From Leptolyngbya sp. 'hensonii' (GTDB lineage: Bacteria > Cyanobacteriota > Cyanobacteriia > GCF-001939115), in NCBI RefSeq assembly GCF_001939115.1, contig NZ_MQTZ01000002.1, forward strand, positions 192,904-256,903: a stretch of DNA of 64,000 nt. Direction: 5' to 3'. The translations under genes were made by a program, and so were the position numbers. This document shows positions 50,944-59,617 of this stretch, piece after piece. A model generated the notes under the pieces. The model searched no databases. It saw nothing but the letters and a program-made list of their open reading frames with translations, and was not told the DNA's origin. Within the stretch, counting starts at the first letter, position 1. Each line of letters starts with the position of its first letter.

Positions 50944-51169
50944 AGAATAGTTAGTTAGTTAGTACTGATTGGTTAGTAGTCTGATTAGTTCAATTGGGAT
51001 TTTCTTGGGTGATGTTAGTCGTAGCACTGGCATCACCTCAGTTTTGATGGGCCTGAAATAGACAAATCAAAATTAAGGTGACGGACTGTTTGTCACTCTG
51101 GCCTATGTACGCCAGCAGGAGCTTTACCCACCAGTGGAGGCTGTTCTCCTTGAACCCTTCAATCTTTCC
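50915..51169 (-). ncRNA. Candidate structured non-coding RNA
   Basis: A minus-strand extended -10 (TGCTATAGT, box at 51176-51181) predicts a start near 51169. The transcript would contain hairpins TTGAA/TTCAA (51150-51162), GGAG/CTCC (51136-51149), CTGGC/GCCAG (51098-51115), GTGAC/GTCAC (51078-51096) and GGTGATG/CATCACC (51008-51037), and end at the intrinsic terminator 50914-50943. No known RNA family fits (not tmRNA, SRP, 6S or RNase P by their conserved words). It occupies an otherwise gene-free gap. Confidence 0.5.
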
Positions 51170-51175
51170 TCCTAA

Positions 51176-51181
51176 ACTATA
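51176..51181 (-). promoter_or_regulatory. Extended -10 promoter element of the candidate RNA
   Basis: TGC-TATAGT on the minus strand. The expected -35 position falls on the second 12-bp repeat unit (51199-51207). Confidence 0.4.
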
Positions 51182-51186
51182 GCATG

Positions 51187-51445
51187 TCCTGAGGAATGTC
51201 CTGAGGAATTTCCAAAGTATTTTCCTGAGGATAGTCCTCAGGAATTTAAACCTCCACAGTTCTGAGGAATGACCTGAAGAATATCCTTCAGAGAGTCAGC
51301 CGATCGACGGAACCACCTCAGGAATGAGAATTAAATCCACGACCCTAAGGCGTTTCTCCAGTATTTTCCTGAGGACAGTTCTCAGGAATTCCAAGACCTT
51401 TCGTCCTGAGGACAGTCCTTAGGATAGTCCTCAGGACTGTCCGAG
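51187..51445. repeat. Array of thirteen 12-bp TCCTGAGGA-type units
   Basis: Units start at 51187, 51199, 51223, 51235, 51260, 51272, 51284, 51315, 51367, 51379, 51404, 51416 and 51428. Within clusters the period is exactly 12 bp; two cluster gaps are 25 bp (two periods plus one). Units come as TCCTGAGGA and its complement-like TCCTCAGGA, so pairs form 21-bp inverted repeats (51223-51243). It is not CRISPR: units are too short and spacers are 3 bp. Confidence 0.85.
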
Positions 51446-51552
51446 CTGATCCGACAAGCTTGAGGCCAGAGCCTATTCTCCCTGGAAACCGCTGTATATT
51501 CTGGCTGCAAGGCACTAGAATTTATGAGATTATCGCGATTTTTCCATGATCT

Positions 51553-52266
51553 ATGGCCAGCGACGACCAGATCAGTCTCTTTGATTTATCAGGAACCGCA
51601 ACCCCCACTCCTGTAGCATCCACCCCAAACTATAACCCCGACCTCATTCCTACAGATGCGAAGGTGCCGATCGTTCCAGGGACCTACAATTCGATGGAAG
51701 AGATGTCGCAGCACTGCAATCGTTGCCAGCGCTGCAAGCTGGGCCAGTCCCGCACCCATGCCGTGATTAGTCGGGGAAATCCCCAGGCCCCCATCATGAT
51801 CGTGGGGGAAGGGCCTGGCCAGAACGAGGATGAAACGGGTCTGCCCTTTGTCGGGAAAGCTGGTCAGTTGCTGGACAAAATTTTGGAATCTGTGCGTCTA
51901 ACCACAGAACGGGATGTTTTTATCTGTAATGTGGTGAAATGTCGTCCACCGGGTAACCGCACTCCAGAAGCAGACGAAATTGCAGCCTGTCGGGGCTATC
52001 TGATCGAGCAGGTGCGCCTGGTAGACCCCCAAATTATTCTGTTAACGGGAGCGACTGCCGTGCGGGGAGTCACGGGAGATAAACAGGGAATTACCAAGAT
52101 TCGTGGCCAGTGGACAGAATGGCAGGGAAAGCTCTGTATGCCCATTTTCCATCCGGCCTATCTGTTGCGAAATCCCTCCAAGGAAAAGGGAAGTCCCAAA
52201 TGGCTCATGTGGCAGGATATCCAGGCCGTTCGAGCCAGGTTAGATGAACTCCTGTCTGGCGAATAA
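51553..52266 (+). CDS. Type 4 uracil-DNA glycosylase (4Fe-4S)
   Basis: A 237-residue DNA-repair enzyme removing uracil. Catalytic motif GEGPGQNEDETGLPFVG and the C-terminal motif IFHPAYLLRNPS are present. Four Cys for the 4Fe-4S cluster are CNRCQRCKLG (two used), CRPP in VVKCRPPGNRTPE and AACRGYL. The first 45 residues are an unconserved Pro/Thr-rich tail. ATG 51553 follows the repeat array and may be influenced by it. Confidence 0.92.
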   Translation: MASDDQISLFDLSGTATPTPVASTPNYNPDLIPTDAKVPIVPGTYNSMEEMSQHCNRCQRCKLGQSRTHAVISRGNPQAPIMIVGEGPGQNEDETGLPFVGKAGQLLDKILESVRLTTERDVFICNVVKCRPPGNRTPEADEIAACRGYLIEQVRLVDPQIILLTGATAVRGVTGDKQGITKIRGQWTEWQGKLCMPIFHPAYLLRNPSKEKGSPKWLMWQDIQAVRARLDELLSGE

Positions 52267-52307
52267 ACCCTACATGCCATAGGACAATACATTTAGCAGA
52301 CCTCATT

Positions 52308-53060
52308 ATGCGTTTTGAACAGGATCACTTCTCTGGCGTTGCCGCCCAATATGCCCGTTTTCGCCCCCGTTACCCGGCAGACCTGTTTGCCTACCTCGCC
52401 TCCCTGATTTCAACCCCCACCCTGGCCTGGGATTGTGCAACGGGGACTGGGCAGGCGGCGATCGCTCTGGCAGAGTACTTTCCTCAGGTCATCGCCACGG
52501 ATGCCAGTGCCGAGCAGATCACCCACGCTGACCCCCATTCCCAGGTAGACTATCGGGTTGCACCTGCTGAGCAAAGCGGCCTGAATTCTGGGTCTGTGGA
52601 CCTGATCACGGTGGCCCAGGCCCTGCACTGGTTTAATCTGCCTGCTTTTTATGCCGAAGCAAAACGAGTTCTCCGGCCCGCTGGGGTTCTGGCAATCTGG
52701 TGTTATGGGCACCTGGAAATACCAGGAGACATCCTGCAACAGATAGCAGACACCTTCTATAACGAGACCGTGGGGCCATACTGGCCACCCGAACGCCGGA
52801 TTGTGGAAGCAGGGTATCGCACTTTAGAATTTCCTTTTATAGAGATTGAAACTCCAGGTTTTGCGATCGAGTCCCTGCTTACCCTGACCCAGTTGACGGG
52901 ATATCTCAGTACCTGGTCCGCCACCCAGCGGTATGTTAAGGCAACTGGCCAGAACCCAATTCCAACCCTGACTGAGGAATTGGAGCCTCACTGGGGCAAT
53001 CCGGGGACCCCCAGGCCCATTCGCTGGCCGCTTTCCCTTCGAGTTGGGCTTGTCCCCTAG
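52308..53060 (+). CDS. Class I SAM-dependent methyltransferase
   Basis: A 250-residue Rossmann methyltransferase of the Methyltransf_11/25 type. Motif I is WDCATGTGQAAIALAEYF, the acidic loop VIATDASAEQITHA, and post-motifs VDLITVAQALHWFN and VLRPAGVLAIWCYG. The family resembles trans-aconitate or ubiquinone/menaquinone-type methyltransferases of unknown substrate. Its stop overlaps the stop of the 1127-residue gene by 4 bp (convergent). It lies 41 bp after the glycosylase gene, possibly co-transcribed. Confidence 0.87.
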   Translation: MRFEQDHFSGVAAQYARFRPRYPADLFAYLASLISTPTLAWDCATGTGQAAIALAEYFPQVIATDASAEQITHADPHSQVDYRVAPAEQSGLNSGSVDLITVAQALHWFNLPAFYAEAKRVLRPAGVLAIWCYGHLEIPGDILQQIADTFYNETVGPYWPPERRIVEAGYRTLEFPFIEIETPGFAIESLLTLTQLTGYLSTWSATQRYVKATGQNPIPTLTEELEPHWGNPGTPRPIRWPLSLRVGLVP

Positions 53061-56000
53061 CTATCATTGCGGATCAATTGAAACAGATCTGTAACGACTT
53101 GATTCCGGCAGTCTGTGAAACGGTTAAAACTGAGCCTTCCAGCCTGAAAATCCTGTTTGCTCTGCCTAAAATAACCCTCAATCTTTTTGTAATGCTCACT
53201 CATGTGGCCGTTGTATCGTCGTTGCCCCAGTAAATTCGGCTGATCTCCATGGTGGCCCTGTTCGGGCTCATATTCTTGGCAACAAAAATCATCATTCTCA
53301 AGCAGACGTTTCAACAGTTCCTCAATGCCCTGCCATTCTCTGTCAAGGATCTGAGGTTCAACATCCAGAGCGGGCTGAGGGAGGTGGGGAAACGCACTTA
53401 ACGCCATAGCCCTGAGCAACATACAGGCAGCTGCGAAAATCTTACCCAGGTCGGCAAATTCAGTCAGTCTATGGGGGTACAGCCCTCGAATGGCAGAGTC
53501 ATTATCCCGGTCAATGCAGGTCCTGATCTCAGGGTTTTTTGCACTTTTTAGGTCCTCAAACAAACGATCGAAAACAATGAATTTGCCATCGTCTGTGGCA
53601 TCATCTTCCTGGGTGTGGTCTCTTCCCCCGTCCTGGGCAAAGACCCAGCAACGGGTAAACTCCCTCAGAGCCAGATTAATCCCCTGCAGCAAACTCTGGT
53701 CATCTGGATAGTCTTCGCAAAGGGCCAGCATCGCGATCGCAAACAGGAGCGTGCTGGAATAGGGGCCAAACAAATAAATCGGTTTCGTCCCTGCTTCATC
53801 GCTTCCTTTTAAGTTGGACGTATCCATGATCAGCACATTTCTGCCCGCATCATATTCCTGCCGTTGCTTTCCAACTAATTCATGGGGGAGCTCCTGAATC
53901 AGAGGTACAACCTGAACCCTGGTTTTGCCAAATGCATCGTAGTAGCGGATTGTGGGTGTCTCTGCAGTCTCCTCAACGATTTCTGAGTAAGCAGTACTTT
54001 TCCCCCCATTGTCCTTAATTTGTTGGTAGCAGTGCTCGCCCGTCGAAGAGTAACAGAGTTTCATGTGTTTAATCAGGCGTCTGGCCCAATCCAGGCAGGT
54101 ATCTCGATCGAAATGTGGATGGGAAGAAGGTTCCCGGCTACTCAAATAAGCCATCATGAGATAACACCAGCTCTGATAGGCTGACCAGTAGGCATAGGAA
54201 TCAGCGTTCCCATCCCGACCTGCATAAATTCTGGCTTGCTCCAGTAATCGAATCGGTTGTAGCAACGTTTCCCAGCGATCTGCCAGCTTTTCCATGTAGG
54301 AGGAATAGTAAATATACAGCTTGGCCCGACAGGCATAGATTCTGGAGAACAGGTAAAAGAAGGGGTGAAAATTGGTTTGGGGCAGTTCCTTAATCTTCTG
54401 ATAGCGCTCAACCCTTAGATTAAGCCACTTCTCAGCCCGATCCAGGCTATCAACAGCAGTGCGAACAGCTTTATAGCGATCGGGATGCATGGCCTGCTCA
54501 TCTTGTAAATCCGTCAGATAGTGATACTCAAACCAGCACAGGTGGTACCGGGCTACCATCAGACCGCTGAACAGAAGATCAAACTTCTGAAAATGGGGCT
54601 CCACAGTGTCCAAATAGCATTTGGCAATGCGATGCAGTCCTTCCTGCAAGTAAGCCTCTGCGATCGCGAGATGGGCTTCATAAGCCACCAGGCTCCAGTG
54701 CTGATCCGGCGTCAGATCCTGAAATTCAAACTTGCTTTTACAGAACCGATATTTTTGCTTAAAAATGGTCTGATGCAATTCCCCCACCATGGCTTTGAGG
54801 GAAAACGGATACGATCGCAGTGCTTCCTTCGCCCGTCTCAACGCAATCAGTTCTTCAACGCGATAACAGAGCTGATGCAGATACTTCTGACAATCAATTC
54901 CAGACTGTTTAATAGCTCTCAATCGAGCATGGAGAGCAGCATTGGCTGCAACCTCCATCAGGTCAAAGCCACAATATTCTCCATAAGCCAGTTCATAATC
55001 ATTGGCTACGATTTCATAGGATTCTCCCGTCTGAATCGAGCGATCGATGGCTTTTCGCTGGCATAACCGCACCAGGGTATTAGACCAGACCGGATTATGG
55101 CTGCTTCCTCCCTGGATCTCATTTTTCAGCCAGATCTCTTGCGCCACTGGCATTAGACCACGTAACTCCGGAATATCCCACAGGAGCACCCGATTAATCG
55201 CTGCTGTAATGTGGGAAAGAATACTGCCAACCCCAGTGATTTCTTCTTGAAAGTGAAGCTGCCTGGTACCAAATTGGACGATGACAGCCTTTTCAGTTCC
55301 TTCTAAATGAGTTTGATAGTCCTGGGGTAGCTTGATGTAAAAGTGGACCTGAACCCGGTAAGCATACTGGCGATCCAGGCCACGCACGTCCTCTTCCAAC
55401 TGGTCCTTATCAAACAGTCGGGAATTCAGGACACCAATCTTTTCCTGAGTGGTTTGATTAAAGTAAAGCGGCAGGGGCCTGACTTTCTCTGCATTAAAGA
55501 ATTTCAAGTAAACAGGAAATTCATCCGTTAGAATCTCGTTCTCCACCACGGCCCGGGTCAGTCGTTGCAGAAAGGAAGGCGTGAGATACTCTGGGGGGGA
55601 GCCTGCGGGTGCGTTTTCCCCAGAGGCCGGTCTACTCTGCTTTAAGCCTGCCTGAAATTCGATCCGGCTGATTTCTCGCTGCACTTTGCGAGATAACTGC
55701 TCGATCTTTTCTTGCTTGAGTTGCTCATCCAGGCCATCGAAGTGCTCCTGCAAACAAATTTGAATGGCCGCCTGAATCAGATTGTGCTGGTGTTCTTCTG
55801 AAGGGGACTGGTTCCCGCCCCTCGGACCCACAGGGTAATGGATAAATTGCTCATAGAGATGCCGAATATCTTCCCCTCGAAATCCCCAGGTCTGATCCGT
55901 GATCGTATCCACCAATTGCTGTAACAGAGCTTCTTCAGCATGGGCTGGCAAGCCTAATTCTTGCCGCTCCAGTACGGTTAAACCAGAAAACTTACGCAGA

Positions 56001-56440
56001 GCCCGATGTTTTTCCGATCGCGTCAGGATGGCCGGTACAGGTTTGCTGGTGGACTGGAGATGGGGTTTGCGGTTTTCCAGGCGATATTGTTGTAGCGAAG
56101 CCAAGATCTGGGTTAAGCGTCTCAGGGTCAGAACGGGTGCATTGGGTTCCACCTCTTTGGGATAGAGATCGGTATAGACCGATCGCAACACCCGCCGCAC
56201 AAAGATACGATTCTTCTCCAGCCCCCATTGCTTGGCAATACTACTTTCATTGGGTTTTCCCTGGGGGTCGTCAGCGGTTATCCCCAGGTCTGTCAGGCTT
56301 AAGAGATATTTGTAGACAGATTTATAGCGTTCTTGATCCTCATCTTCCTGATAAGTCCCATCCGTTGCCCGTTCAGGGGTAACGGTGCCAGAAGGACGGC
56401 TATCAGCAGCAGGATTTTTCTTTTGCTTTGGCATAGTCAC
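53057..56440 (-). CDS. Large protein of unknown function (1127 residues)
   Basis: I recognise no named domain. The first 40 residues are polar and disordered. Residues 40-125 are helical and could hold an HTH-like unit (ESSIAKQWGLEKNRIFVRRVL). Residues about 320-450 have beta-rich stretches (YAYRVQVHFYIKLPQDYQTH, EKAVIVQFGTRQLHF). Residues 500-830 are helix-rich, TPR-like in pattern (HLAIAEAYLQEGLHRIAKCYL), and 860-1127 include YLFGPYSSTLLFAIAMLALC. No membrane anchor or signal peptide. A palindrome (56582-56598) lies upstream. Codon use is like the neighbours. It could be a regulator or a defence-type protein, but there is no direct sign of either. Confidence 0.85.
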   Translation of the reverse strand: MTMPKQKKNPAADSRPSGTVTPERATDGTYQEDEDQERYKSVYKYLLSLTDLGITADDPQGKPNESSIAKQWGLEKNRIFVRRVLRSVYTDLYPKEVEPNAPVLTLRRLTQILASLQQYRLENRKPHLQSTSKPVPAILTRSEKHRALRKFSGLTVLERQELGLPAHAEEALLQQLVDTITDQTWGFRGEDIRHLYEQFIHYPVGPRGGNQSPSEEHQHNLIQAAIQICLQEHFDGLDEQLKQEKIEQLSRKVQREISRIEFQAGLKQSRPASGENAPAGSPPEYLTPSFLQRLTRAVVENEILTDEFPVYLKFFNAEKVRPLPLYFNQTTQEKIGVLNSRLFDKDQLEEDVRGLDRQYAYRVQVHFYIKLPQDYQTHLEGTEKAVIVQFGTRQLHFQEEITGVGSILSHITAAINRVLLWDIPELRGLMPVAQEIWLKNEIQGGSSHNPVWSNTLVRLCQRKAIDRSIQTGESYEIVANDYELAYGEYCGFDLMEVAANAALHARLRAIKQSGIDCQKYLHQLCYRVEELIALRRAKEALRSYPFSLKAMVGELHQTIFKQKYRFCKSKFEFQDLTPDQHWSLVAYEAHLAIAEAYLQEGLHRIAKCYLDTVEPHFQKFDLLFSGLMVARYHLCWFEYHYLTDLQDEQAMHPDRYKAVRTAVDSLDRAEKWLNLRVERYQKIKELPQTNFHPFFYLFSRIYACRAKLYIYYSSYMEKLADRWETLLQPIRLLEQARIYAGRDGNADSYAYWSAYQSWCYLMMAYLSSREPSSHPHFDRDTCLDWARRLIKHMKLCYSSTGEHCYQQIKDNGGKSTAYSEIVEETAETPTIRYYDAFGKTRVQVVPLIQELPHELVGKQRQEYDAGRNVLIMDTSNLKGSDEAGTKPIYLFGPYSSTLLFAIAMLALCEDYPDDQSLLQGINLALREFTRCWVFAQDGGRDHTQEDDATDDGKFIVFDRLFEDLKSAKNPEIRTCIDRDNDSAIRGLYPHRLTEFADLGKIFAAACMLLRAMALSAFPHLPQPALDVEPQILDREWQGIEELLKRLLENDDFCCQEYEPEQGHHGDQPNLLGQRRYNGHMSEHYKKIEGYFRQSKQDFQAGRLSFNRFTDCRNQVVTDLFQLIRNDS

Positions 56441-56849
56441 ATCAAGGTAATAGTTCTGCCTGTTTCCCCCAAGGGTTGCCAGTTAATCCCGCCAAACATC
56501 TGATATACAGACACCAGTTCTCCATATTAATCTGTTATCAGGATTATGTACAAATTTAATGTTTAAGTTATTACCTATACAAAGTACATTTTGTACTTAA
56601 AAATAGTAAAGCTTTAGCAAAAAAAGCTGATATACCACGAACGAAAATATTGCATCTAATCAATAGCTCTGTTACTATGGCTTCAGATAACCTGAACCAC
56701 AGAATTTCATAGGAAGCTTTAAGCGCTGTAAGTCAGGTAAAGAAGGGTCAACAGGAAGTGAGGGCCTGTTCAATAATTCCAAGACCGCGACCCGGATGGA
56801 CTGTAATGTGACTGTTGCTCTGTCTTTCCATGGTTTAGCAAAAAGGGAT
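56441..56849. other. 409-bp AT-rich gap with a 17-bp palindrome
   Basis: AAGTACA-TTT-TGTACTT at 56582-56598 and a half site TGTACAAAT near 56548 lie upstream of the 1127-residue gene and ahead of the plus-strand hypothetical gene. Probably the shared promoter/operator region; no coding sequence seen. Confidence 0.45.
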
Positions 56850-57248
56850 ATGACCATGAACCCAATTTCCCTCTCTAAGCTCTATTTACAAAATAGAGAT
56901 CAAATTCATCTTGCATTGACCCTGCCCAGGATCTCCTCCCAAGCTGACGTTAACTTCCTTAGCAAACCCCATCTCCAGGGACTTTACCCACTCAATCAGC
57001 AAGAAATCTGGATCATTGAAATGCCAGAAATTCTGGTTTTGCTGGTGATGTTGCAACTGGAAATCTGGGCATCTACAGGCTATGGAAAAATCCATATTTC
57101 CAGCCAAATGGTCAAACAGAACAAAAATCAAGTCATTCTGGAAGCTGGGACCAGTCATGTGGGTTATCTAGCAGAGGAAGATAGAAATAACGCTCAATCT
57201 ATTAGTCATTACTTGTACAAATATTGGAAGTATAACTGTTCAAGTTGA
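56850..57248 (+). CDS. Hypothetical protein, 132 residues
   Basis: An open frame whose translation looks protein-like in composition but matches nothing I know. It has no signal peptide; the middle (EIWIIEMPEILVLLVMLQLE) is hydrophobic and could be a buried or membrane-associated helix. GGGAT lies just before ATG 56850; ATG 56856 is an alternative. It sits alone between the 1127-residue gene and a possible small RNA. It may not be real. Confidence 0.45.
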   Translation: MTMNPISLSKLYLQNRDQIHLALTLPRISSQADVNFLSKPHLQGLYPLNQQEIWIIEMPEILVLLVMLQLEIWASTGYGKIHISSQMVKQNKNQVILEAGTSHVGYLAEEDRNNAQSISHYLYKYWKYNCSS

Positions 57249-57388
57249 ACCGTTCTGGAGCTATATTTTAGTGGTTTTCTGGGCCTGTCACAGAATTTAC
57301 CCCAACATCAAGGCTTAATTTTAGGTCAGATCCTCTTTTTGTCTGATCAGTTTGTATCTTTGCCAGTGCTGTGATTCATGAAATTTGC

Positions 57389-57492
57389 TAGTCCCTGACA
57401 GGGACTAACCCATCATTGATCCCTGTTTGACGTATGAGAGTTACGCAGCAGGTAGAAGTAAGGTCTCAACCACCTCCTTCTGCCTGCTTTTT
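57389..57492 (+). ncRNA. Candidate small RNA or leader with two hairpins and a terminator
   Basis: TAGTCCCTG-A-CAGGGACTA (57389-57407) is a perfect palindromic hairpin. GCAGGTAGAAG (57448-57458) and CTTCTGCCTGC (57477-57487) form an 11-bp stem (one G-U) followed by TTTTTG, an intrinsic terminator. The pair precedes the membrane protein gene at 57542 and could be a free small RNA or an attenuator. Confidence 0.5.
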
Positions 57493-57541
57493 GTTTGTCG
57501 GGCAATTCCAAATTGACTTCGCTTCTTAAAAGGGTATTCCC

Positions 57542-58288
57542 ATGTCAGTTCTTCCCCAACCTGAGCCTCAAGAGTCAACCCAACTTCAACCCATCTATCT
57601 AAAGTCTGGTCGCAAATCAGTCATTCCTGTTCCCGGTAGCCCTGTTCCCAAATGGCTGCTCACCCTTCTGGCCGGATTGATCGCGACCAGCACTGCCACA
57701 GGTCTGTCTGTCCTCTTGGTCCGGCAGGTCTCTGGACAATACCTCATGACTGCCAGAATTCAGCTCGACCAGGCTAAAAGTGCAGCCGAGGATCGCAACT
57801 TTGTTAGGGCAGCACGCCCCTGCCACACAACCGTGGTTCAAATCTATTTACCAGAAGAAACCCAGGAATTTTGTGCCCCACTAGCTTCCAAGATGATGGA
57901 CGCGGCGGAACAAAAGGTCATCCACTGTGACCTGGAAGAAGCCATTCAATTACTCGATATTTTGCCGCCCCAGAGCCCGGATTATGGGCAAGCCAAAATC
58001 AGAAAGAAGCTACTGCAGCAGGATCAGGAATACCTGGAGCGGCATCAGCATCTGGCCCGCAATGCCCAGAACAGAGGAGATTGGAAAACATTGCAGGCCG
58101 AACGGTTGAAACTGGAGAAAAAAAGAGCCTATCGTCCCTGCCTGCAGGCAGAGATTCAGGAATGGATAGGGGCAGAGGCGGAACTCCAAAAAGCGGCCCA
58201 GGAACGCCTGGATCGCGATCGTCGATCGCTGTTAACCGTTGGCATGCTGATGGCCTTCGCCTTCATCATCCTGAAAATAAGCTTCTGA
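57542..58288 (+). CDS. Hypothetical bitopic membrane protein
   Basis: A 248-residue protein with hydrophobic segments near residues 38-60 (WLLTLLAGLIATSTATGLSV) and 230-247 (LLTVGMLMAFAFIIL) enclosing a helical, Lys/Glu/Gln-rich middle (residues 70-225) that predicts coiled coils. It has a Pro-rich N-terminal tail. Function unknown. A terminator-like hairpin is 50 bp upstream. Confidence 0.7.
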   Translation: MSVLPQPEPQESTQLQPIYLKSGRKSVIPVPGSPVPKWLLTLLAGLIATSTATGLSVLLVRQVSGQYLMTARIQLDQAKSAAEDRNFVRAARPCHTTVVQIYLPEETQEFCAPLASKMMDAAEQKVIHCDLEEAIQLLDILPPQSPDYGQAKIRKKLLQQDQEYLERHQHLARNAQNRGDWKTLQAERLKLEKKRAYRPCLQAEIQEWIGAEAELQKAAQERLDRDRRSLLTVGMLMAFAFIILKISF

Positions 58289-58305
58289 GCAAACAATTGA
58301 ACCCC

Positions 58306-58851
58306 TTACCGCTTCAGAGATCGCAGAGCCCCGGCATTACAATCCCGCAGCCAGTTTTTCACCGCACCAGCAATAATGCCATCGCTGGTATCTTCCGGAG
58401 GGGATGGGGGTTTACCCGCCGGGTAAGCGCCAATGCGGGAAAACATCATCGACAACTGCCAACCCTGCCGGGTCTGCACCAGAAAGAGCCAGTGGAACAC
58501 CTGAATATCCACGATCGTAGTGCCCACATACTCCCGCTCCAACGTCGTGATAAAGATCTGTTTCAGCTCCTCCCCGCTGGGGGGGGCACCATAGCGCTCA
58601 CGACTGACAGGAAGGGGCTCAAACTCTGGTCTGCCCGCCACAATCACGTAGGCAGCCGGATTGGGGGTACGACGGCGATTACGGGCCTGCTGAGAAACCC
58701 GGTTGGCATAACTGGGTAGATCCTTGAGCAGCAACCCCGTCAGGATCTCCACATCAGATGGACAGGCTGAGACAGGAACTGTAATTGGCACAGGTGGTGC
58801 CGCGATCGCAGGGACCGAGCCCAATCCCAGGAGCAAACTTCCCAGAACCAT
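58306..58851 (-). CDS. Hypothetical secreted protein following pyrF
   Basis: A 181-residue protein with a signal peptide (MVLGSLLLGLGSVPAIAA|PP). The mature part contains VPVSACPSDVEILTGLLLKD, PAAYVIVAGRPEFEPLP, TTLEREYVGTT and WLFLVQTRQGWQLSMMFSR, a pattern of conserved cyanobacterial hypothetical proteins. ATG 58851 starts the signal peptide 14 bp after the pyrF stop; a TTG at 58872 is possible. It is probably co-transcribed with pyrF. Function unknown. Confidence 0.75.
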   Translation of the reverse strand: MVLGSLLLGLGSVPAIAAPPVPITVPVSACPSDVEILTGLLLKDLPSYANRVSQQARNRRRTPNPAAYVIVAGRPEFEPLPVSRERYGAPPSGEELKQIFITTLEREYVGTTIVDIQVFHWLFLVQTRQGWQLSMMFSRIGAYPAGKPPSPPEDTSDGIIAGAVKNWLRDCNAGALRSLKR

Positions 58852-58864
58852 GAGCAGATGATAG

Positions 58865-59575
58865 TTACGCAAGGGTGGCCAGTTCCTCCCCAATCCGGTT
58901 GAATGCAGCCACCGGATCAGGGGCTGCCGTAATCGGACGCCCAATGACCAGATAGCTGGCTCCTGCCTGCAAAGCCGCCGCTGGCGTCAGCGATCGGGTT
59001 TGGTCCCCTTGCTCAGCCCAGGTAGGCCGGACCCCAGGACAAACCAGCAAAAAGTCTGCTCCACAGGTTTGCCGCAGTTGAGCCACTTCTTCAGGAGAGC
59101 AGACCGCTCCTGGTAAACCGCACTCCTGGGCCAGGAGTGCCATTTGCAGCGCGTATTCAGGCAATTCTAGAGGAACTTTCAGATCAAAGGCTAAGGCTCT
59201 GGAGGAGAGACTGGTCAGCAGGGTGACCGCGATCAGATTGGGCACAGGGGCACCCGCAGGGGTTGCCTCCAGGACGGCAGCCTGTGCTGCTCGCAGGGCC
59301 ACTTTTCCGGCAGCGGCATGAACCGTGATCAGGTCTACCCCATAGCGGGCTGCCGATCGACAGGCCCCGGCCATGGTATTGGGGATGTCATGGAATTTGA
59401 GATCCAGGAAAATCCGCTTGCCCCGCTCTTTCAAGAGGGGCAGGATGGCTGGCCCACTGCTCACGAACAGTTCCAGCCCCACCTTCCAAAAGCTCACCTC
59501 AGGTAGGCGATCGACCAGCGCCATGGCCCTGGCCTGATCGGGCACATCCAGAGGCACAATAATCCGGTTCTTCAT
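58865..59575 (-). CDS. pyrF: Orotidine 5'-phosphate decarboxylase PyrF
   Basis: A 236-residue TIM-barrel enzyme, last step of UMP synthesis. The active-site motif [12 protein letters not shown] carries the catalytic Asp-Lys-Asp set, with VIPLDV-like start ([13 protein letters not shown]), [14 protein letters not shown] and [15 protein letters not shown] 8 bp upstream supports ATG 59575; ATG 59596 is an alternative. It lies 43 bp after tyrS on the same strand. Confidence 0.93.
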   Translation of the reverse strand: MKNRIIVPLDVPDQARAMALVDRLPEVSFWKVGLELFVSSGPAILPLLKERGKRIFLDLKFHDIPNTMAGACRSAARYGVDLITVHAAAGKVALRAAQAAVLEATPAGAPVPNLIAVTLLTSLSSRALAFDLKVPLELPEYALQMALLAQECGLPGAVCSPEEVAQLRQTCGADFLLVCPGVRPTWAEQGDQTRSLTPAAALQAGASYLVIGRPITAAPDPVAAFNRIGEELATLA

Positions 59576-59617
59576 CGTTGCTTTCCCATGGCTCATGGAG
59601 CTGTCCTGCTGACTGTC

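Noticed and set aside
50915-51169. RNase P RNA (because of AGGAGGAAAG near the 5' end)
   Set aside because: Only this short word matches; the other conserved RNase P blocks and overall length are missing.
51187-51445. CRISPR array
   Set aside because: Units are 9-12 bp with 3-bp gaps; no 24-37 bp repeats, unique spacers or cas genes.
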